DNA of 64,000 bases from Arcicella aquatica. Lineage in GTDB: Bacteria; Bacteroidota; Bacteroidia; Cytophagales; Spirosomataceae. How positions within the stretch are numbered: the first letter of the stretch is position 1; every line of letters begins with the position of its first letter. The position numbers and the translations under genes are program-made. Positions 58,683-64,000 of this stretch are shown here, in pieces. The stretch lies in assembly GCF_034928825.1 (NCBI RefSeq), contig NZ_JAYFUL010000002.1, positions 62,001-126,000 on the forward strand, given 5' to 3'. Below the pieces are notes generated by a model. It was not told the DNA's origin and made no database searches. It saw only the letters and a program-made list of their open reading frames with translations.

Positions 58683-60437
58683 TTACTTCAAGCCCAAATC
58701 TTCTTGAATAGCCGAAACTTTCAATTTCAATTTTGCCAATACTGTTTCAAAGTCCTCTGCTTTTTCTAAAGGCTCGTTTACTGAAACATAAAACTTGATT
58801 TTAGGCTCAGTTCCTGAAGGACGAGCAGATACTTTTGTACCATCTGCTAAAACCAATTGAATTACGTTTGAAGCTTCCATACCTAACCCAGTTGGAATAT
58901 TTGTTACCACTCCAGACTTCAAATCAGTTGAAGTAAGATTGGTATAATCAATTACGGTTACTGGTTCAGAACCTGCTACTGTAGCTGGCACATTGCTACG
59001 CAAATCAGCCATCATTTTCTGAATTTCTTCCGCTCCTGCTTTTCCTTTTTTCGTTAACGAAATCAAGCCTTCGTAATAGAAATTATTTTCCATATACATG
59101 CTCGTCAAGAAATCAAATAACGACTTGCCATTATCTTTAGCATAAGCTGTTAATTCAGCAATCATGGCACATGAAGCAATCGCATCTTTATCACGAACGG
59201 CATCACCAATTAAATAGCCATACGATTCTTCGCCTCCGCCAATAAATTTCTCTTTACCTTCCAACTCACGAATTACAGCAGCAATAAATTTAAAGCCTGT
59301 TAAAGTATTATAACATTTAACACCATGTGTTTCGCACATTTTATCAATGATGTTGGTCGTAACGATGGTTTTAGCAATAAATTCTTTACCCGTCAGTTTT
59401 CCAGCTTTTTTCCAAGCATCTAGTAAATAATAGATAATCAAACTTGCCATTTGGTTACCATTCAACAATACCCATTCTCCTGCTGGATTTTTTACCGCAG
59501 CCCCTACTCTATCAGCATCAGGGTCTGTAGCGATTACCAAATCAGCATCAATTTCTTTTGCCAAGTTCATGGCCAAAGTCATTGCTTCTGTTTCTTCAGG
59601 GTTTGGATAGATTACCGTTGGGAAATCTCCGTTAGGTTCAGCTTGTGCTGCTACTACGTTTACATCTTCAAAACCTAATAATTTTAAGGCTTTTGGCACA
59701 AGGGTAATGCCTGTTCCGTGAATAGACGAATAAACAATTTTCAAATCTTTCTGACGCGTAATTACATCAGGGTTGATTGAATTTGCTTGAATAGTTTTCA
59801 AATATTCTGCATCAATTTCTTCACCGATTAATGTAATTAAATCTGGATTACCCGTAAAATTGATTTCATCTACTGATTGGATTTTGTTTACTTCAGCAAC
59901 AATATTCTTATCGTGTGGTGCTACTACCTGCGAACCATCGTTCCAATAGGCTTTATAACCATTGTATTCACGAGGGTTATGCGAAGCCGTAATCACCAGC
60001 CCTGCATTACACCCTAAGTATCTCACTGCAAAAGATAATTCAGGCGTTGGACGTAATTCTTTAAATAAAAACACTTTAATACCATTGGCCGAAAAAATAT
60101 CCGCAGCTACTTTAGCAAAAAATGAAGCATTGTTTCTTGAATCATGAGCGATAGCAACACTAATGCTTTCTCCTGTGAAATTCGCTTTGAGGTAATTAGC
60201 AAATCCTTGTGTAGCCGAACCAACCGTGTATTTGTTCATACGGTTTGAACCTACACCCATTTCACCACGCATTCCACCCGTTCCAAACTCTAGGTCTTTA
60301 TAAAAAGAATCTGTTAACTCTGTCTCTTTTCCTTCATCTAAAAGTTGTTGGATTCTGGTTTTTGTATCTGCATCATAGTTTCCCGAAAGCCACAAGTTAA
60401 TTTTTTCTTGGGTAAGTGCGTCTAAGCTAGCGATCAT
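58683..60437 (-). CDS. Phosphoglucomutase/phosphomannomutase family protein
   Basis: An alpha-D-phosphohexomutase of 584 residues, the length of the long PGM2-like bacterial group. The phosphorylated serine is Ser152 (ITASHNPREYNGYKAYW). The magnesium loop is DPDADR at residues 305-310. The sugar-binding GGEESYGYLIGDAVRDKDA segment and the C-terminal phosphate-binding RPSGTEPKIKFYV loop are intact. GlmM is excluded by length and by the sugar-binding loop. It interconverts glucose 1- and 6-phosphate and/or mannose or ribose phosphates. It is a single-gene unit ending at the shared terminator. Confidence 0.95.
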   Translation of the reverse strand: MIASLDALTQEKINLWLSGNYDADTKTRIQQLLDEGKETELTDSFYKDLEFGTGGMRGEMGVGSNRMNKYTVGSATQGFANYLKANFTGESISVAIAHDSRNNASFFAKVAADIFSANGIKVFLFKELRPTPELSFAVRYLGCNAGLVITASHNPREYNGYKAYWNDGSQVVAPHDKNIVAEVNKIQSVDEINFTGNPDLITLIGEEIDAEYLKTIQANSINPDVITRQKDLKIVYSSIHGTGITLVPKALKLLGFEDVNVVAAQAEPNGDFPTVIYPNPEETEAMTLAMNLAKEIDADLVIATDPDADRVGAAVKNPAGEWVLLNGNQMASLIIYYLLDAWKKAGKLTGKEFIAKTIVTTNIIDKMCETHGVKCYNTLTGFKFIAAVIRELEGKEKFIGGGEESYGYLIGDAVRDKDAIASCAMIAELTAYAKDNGKSLFDFLTSMYMENNFYYEGLISLTKKGKAGAEEIQKMMADLRSNVPATVAGSEPVTVIDYTNLTSTDLKSGVVTNIPTGLGMEASNVIQLVLADGTKVSARPSGTEPKIKFYVSVNEPLEKAEDFETVLAKLKLKVSAIQEDLGLK

Positions 60438-61212
60438 AATATTATTTGTTAAGTTAAAGTCTGAGATTTTTCGACCAACAAATATAAAAATTATTTATTG
60501 TTTTGAGTACTGTTCTATAGCTTTAGTCAATTGAGATTTATTGAACGGTAATTTTTAGGAATAAGCCAATAAAAAATAGGGTTTTAATAAAACACAGGGA
60601 TTTCTAAGAACCTCGAGGATTAAATACCCCGATTTTGTGCAAATGATACAATAGAACAACCTGCTAAAAAACATTATTTAACTATGTTTTCAATGTATAA
60701 GCATTAAGTTCATCAGAGTTGTTTAAACTGTAACCCAATTGATGAAATACCAATAAGTCATTTTAGGCAGACTATGAATAGCAAAACATCATAATATGTT
60801 GTAAAATTAAAAATAGTATACATATTACCGTCAATCGCTATACAGCTATTATATATAGCATTTCTACTCGATACTATTATGCTATCGCAATACTTCTATT
60901 TCAAAAAATAGTTATATTTACTTATACTATTATATAAAATAAAAATTATCTTTAGTATCGAATACTCTTCTATTGTTTTAGCAAATACTTATTTAGTAAA
61001 CGGAGTTTTTGGGTGATAACAAAATAAAAACCATGTTTTGTCAAAAAAAACGCAACAAAATAATAGCAATATATGTTAATTTTAAAATAATAAATTATCA
61101 ATATTCGTTTATATATTGATTAAAAAGTATGAGGTCTAAAGTAAAGTCAAACCTACCTAATTCATTTTTTTCTAACTAAACATTCGAAACTTTAAAAAAC
61201 AAAATCAACAAC
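60438..61212. other. 775-bp AT-rich gap between divergent genes
   Basis: No ORF of note and no RNA gene were seen. Weak features are ATCAATAT/ATATTGAT arms (61097-61104, 61113-61120), and TCGATACTA near 60868 repeated in reverse orientation as TAGTATCGA near 60953. A convincing TAnnTTTG promoter for the susC-like gene was not found, so it may need a specific sigma factor or activator. Confidence 0.6.
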
Positions 61213-64000
61213 ATGAACAGAAAACTACTAATGATTTTTGTACTGATGCTGACTTTAACGCTAAAAATAGCGGCTCAGGACAGAATTATCTCCGGAAAAG
61301 TGACTTCATCTGAAGATGGGGCAATACTTCCAGGTGTGAGTGTGTCGGTAAAAGGTACATCCAGAGGAATAACTACTGGTGCAGATGGTTCTTATAAAAT
61401 TAATGTCCCTAACAATGCTAAAATAATATTTGGTTTTGTAGGGTTTATTAAGCAAGAAGTGATTGTTGGCACTAAAACCATCATTGATGTTGCATTAGTA
61501 CAAGACGTTACTGATATTGAAGAAGTAGTAGTAGTAGGTTATGGTACAACTAAAAAGCAAAACCTTACAGCATCTCAAGCAAATATTTCTGGGAAAGCCC
61601 TAGAGGGTAAACCTGGGGGTACATCATTCGATAATCTTTTACAAGGTAAGGCTGCTGGTTTACAAATTATCGCTATAAATGGACGTCCTTCAGGACAGTC
61701 TTTCATCCGTATTCGTGGTGAGAGCTCTCTATCTGCTGGTTCTCAACCATTAGTAGTAATTGATGGTGTGCCTGTAGGTAATAGTGAAGCACAAGGAGGT
61801 ATTAATATTTTAAATACCATTAACCCCAACGAAATTGAAGATGTACAAGTATTAAAAGATGCTTCATCTGCTGCAATTTATGGTTCTAGAGGTGCTGGCG
61901 GAGTAATTTTGGTTACAACAAAACAAGGGAAAAAAGGATTACCAAAAATTACCTACTCTTTTCAAGCGGGTTACTCTGAAAAAACTCCTGATAATTTCAA
62001 AATGATGACTTTTGATGAAAAGCTACGTTATGAAAAAGATTTGGGTTATACCAATGGTTATTTTCAAGATGATGTAACGACAATGACCGATGCTGAATAC
62101 CAAACAGAAGTAACTAGATTATCAGCAGGTAAAACAGATTGGTTTAAGACTCTTTTACAAAAAGGGCAATTAAGAACACATCGTTTTGGTATTAGTGGAG
62201 CAAATGATTCATTTTCTTATAATATCAGTCTGCAAAGTTCTAATGTTGGAGGTTTAGTAAACGGATCTAATTCTGATGTGAAAGGAGGAAGAGTCAACTT
62301 GGAGTATCGTGCAAATAAATGGTTAAAAACTGGAAGTAACTTACAATTTGCATCTATACAAACCAACGAACAAAGAGATCGTTATAATGTACAAAATCCT
62401 TTCTATGCTATTTATGCTTATAATCCTTATGAACCAGAATTTAATGATGATGGTACTTACAACCTAACAGCAAATGGGTTTAGTATCTCGGAGGCAATAG
62501 TAAACAATACTGAAAAACAAACAATTGTAAATGGGTTGGGTAGCTTTTATCTAACATTAACACCTATAAAAAACCTAGATATTCGTTCACAAATTGGCTT
62601 AATTTACACAGACTACTACAGAGAATATTTTATAAAACCTAATTCAATTCTTGATCAATATGTGGGAGACCCAGCAGCGAGAGGTTCAAAAACAGATAAT
62701 GGTTCACAAGGATTCAATTATGTTTTCACTAATACTGCTACTTATTCCAAATCTATTGACAATACCCATAATTTCAAAGTATTGGGTGGGATAGAATTTA
62801 CAAGAGACAGAGCAAGAGCTTTCTCATTGTCAACAAAAGGATATCCTTCTGATAAAGTTAATACTCAGGACAATGCTTCAACACCAACAGGTGCAACGAC
62901 TAGTAAATCAGATTGGGCATTGTATTCGCTATTTGGTCGTATCAACTACGATTTTAATCAAAAATATTTTATTGATTTTTCTGGTCGTCGTGATGGGTCT
63001 TCTCGTTTTGGGGCAAACAATCGCTATGGTTTATTTGGTGCTGTTAGTGCAGGATGGCATTTAGATAAAGAATCATTTATTCAAGACTTAACTTTTATCA
63101 ATTCATTAAAATTAAGAGCTAGTTATGGTTTAACAGGTAACGACCGTATTGGTAACTATACATCATTAGGATTGTATCGTTACAGCAGTTATGGTTTAAC
63201 ATCTGCTACTTTCCCATCACAAGTAGCAAACCCAGATTTAACTTGGGAAAAACAAACTGCAACTGATATTGGTTTAGATTTCTCTGTAATGAATAATCGT
63301 CTTTACGGCACAATAGACTGGTACACGAAGAAAAGTTCCTCGTTACTTTATGAAAGACCTCTCTCTACAACAACTGGTTTCCAATCAAGAATTGAAAACG
63401 TAGGAGCTGTACAAAACAGAGGGGTTGAATTGACAGTTGGATACAAAATTATTGATAACAAAGATTTTAAATGGGATGTAAATGTAAACTACTCTATCAA
63501 TAAGAATAAGGTTACAGCACTTACAGAAGATGGTATAATTCGTCCTGGAGGTCTTAGCAAGCTTCAAATTGGTCAACCAGTTGATGTATATTTTATGACT
63601 CGCTATGCGGGTGTAAATTCAGCTACGGGAGCACAACAATTTTATAACGTTAATGGTGAAGTGGTAGAGAATTACTCTCCAAGCGATGCAGTAATTTTAG
63701 AAGGCAAATCTCGTTTAGCAACTCGCTTTGGTAACTTCCACACAGATATTAGCTATAAAGGTATTTCGTTAGGTGCTGATTTATATTACTCTGGTGGAAA
63801 CTATATCTTTAACTCAATGTGGAATGATTTGACTTCTGACGGTGAATACATCTATAATAACCAAGCAGCAGATGCCTTGAATTATTGGAAAAAACCAGGT
63901 GATACTGGCGTATTACCCGTTCCAACTGGCATTAGCTATACAACAGATCGTTATTTACAAAAAGGTGATTTTATCCGTTTAAGAAATGTTACTTTAGGAT
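61213..64000 (+). CDS. SusC/RagA-type TonB-dependent receptor, 3' end outside window
   Basis: An outer-membrane receptor of at least 929 residues, open to the window edge. It starts MNRKLLMIFVLMLTLTLKIAAQ, a signal peptide, then has a carboxypeptidase-regulatory-like domain (about 25-105: ISGKVTSSEDGAILPGVSVSVKGTSRG, with the end VVVVGYGTTKKQNLTAS), a plug (ending YGSRGAGGVILVTTKQGKKG) and most of the barrel. Unlike the receptor at 26227 it has no STN domain, so it does not signal through FecR. A SusD partner is expected just beyond the window. It is probably near its end, since RLRNVTLG normally precedes the final strands. Confidence 0.93.
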   Translation, partial: MNRKLLMIFVLMLTLTLKIAAQDRIISGKVTSSEDGAILPGVSVSVKGTSRGITTGADGSYKINVPNNAKIIFGFVGFIKQEVIVGTKTIIDVALVQDVTDIEEVVVVGYGTTKKQNLTASQANISGKALEGKPGGTSFDNLLQGKAAGLQIIAINGRPSGQSFIRIRGESSLSAGSQPLVVIDGVPVGNSEAQGGINILNTINPNEIEDVQVLKDASSAAIYGSRGAGGVILVTTKQGKKGLPKITYSFQAGYSEKTPDNFKMMTFDEKLRYEKDLGYTNGYFQDDVTTMTDAEYQTEVTRLSAGKTDWFKTLLQKGQLRTHRFGISGANDSFSYNISLQSSNVGGLVNGSNSDVKGGRVNLEYRANKWLKTGSNLQFASIQTNEQRDRYNVQNPFYAIYAYNPYEPEFNDDGTYNLTANGFSISEAIVNNTEKQTIVNGLGSFYLTLTPIKNLDIRSQIGLIYTDYYREYFIKPNSILDQYVGDPAARGSKTDNGSQGFNYVFTNTATYSKSIDNTHNFKVLGGIEFTRDRARAFSLSTKGYPSDKVNTQDNASTPTGATTSKSDWALYSLFGRINYDFNQKYFIDFSGRRDGSSRFGANNRYGLFGAVSAGWHLDKESFIQDLTFINSLKLRASYGLTGNDRIGNYTSLGLYRYSSYGLTSATFPSQVANPDLTWEKQTATDIGLDFSVMNNRLYGTIDWYTKKSSSLLYERPLSTTTGFQSRIENVGAVQNRGVELTVGYKIIDNKDFKWDVNVNYSINKNKVTALTEDGIIRPGGLSKLQIGQPVDVYFMTRYAGVNSATGAQQFYNVNGEVVENYSPSDAVILEGKSRLATRFGNFHTDISYKGISLGADLYYSGGNYIFNSMWNDLTSDGEYIYNNQAADALNYWKKPGDTGVLPVPTGISYTTDRYLQKGDFIRLRNVTLG

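Noticed and set aside
60438..61212. A small RNA or tRNA gene in the 775-bp gap
   Set aside because: No cloverleaf, no T-run terminator and no strong promoter could be found by eye.

Overview
The window is a stretch of chromosome from a Bacteroidota bacterium, most likely of the order Cytophagales. Evidence: SusC/SusD pairs with the VVVGYGT signature, an ECF sigma / FecR / STN-SusC cascade, a fused SecDF, type B ribosomal protein L31, weak Shine-Dalgarno signals, and several promoters of the Bacteroidota form TTTG or TTG, 18-21 nt, then TAnnTTTG. The DNA is AT-rich throughout. By eye I found no rRNA, tRNA, CRISPR array, transposase or phage structural gene, so this looks like ordinary chromosome with accessory carbohydrate loci.

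Layout. 1-5752: a tripartite RND efflux pump (adaptor cut by the window edge, AcrB-like permease, TolC-like lipoprotein). 5890-7660: a YafY/WYL regulator with a DUF1761 membrane protein and a YdeI-like protein. 7763-12265 (minus): an ilvD-ilvB-ilvH operon preceded by a 19-residue leader peptide rich in Ile, Leu and Val and a terminator/antiterminator switch, a textbook-type attenuator. 12741-17188: two aldo/keto reductases, a Dabb protein, a ThuA protein and a secreted alpha/beta hydrolase. 17298-20755: an NrtR-type Nudix regulator with three matching operators, then a tight operon of short PRPP-synthetase-like, small HAD and NAMPT-like genes. 20811-24126 (minus): sugar isomerase-like, beta-propeller and GH26 mannanase genes. 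24324-34815: ECF sigma, anti-sigma, SusC, SusD, a COG4299-type membrane protein and a GH92 mannosidase, so with GH26 a mannose-directed polysaccharide utilisation locus. 35005-37394: a gluconate-dehydrogenase-subunit-3/GMC oxidoreductase pair. 37653-45047: housekeeping and miscellaneous genes (cyclophilin, a two-domain esterase, hemC, holB, a GlmU-like protein). 45285-48809: rpmE2 and a lone nrdA with a long leader. 49390-49668: a repeat element with 19-bp inverted ends. 49691-51618 (minus): nadA-nadC. 51738-60437: a small exported protein, secDF, an amino acid permease, prfC and a phosphohexomutase. 61213 to the end: a second SusC-like receptor, cut by the window.

The most interesting items are the ilv attenuator; the NrtR-controlled Prs-like/HAD/NAMPT-like operon, which could be NMN salvage or an ADP-ribose-based NAD+ reconstitution route; structured RNA between fecR and susC; three hairpins sharing conserved TTTATCACTAG ends; the inverted-repeat element at 49390-49668; and repeat sites at the nrdA promoter.
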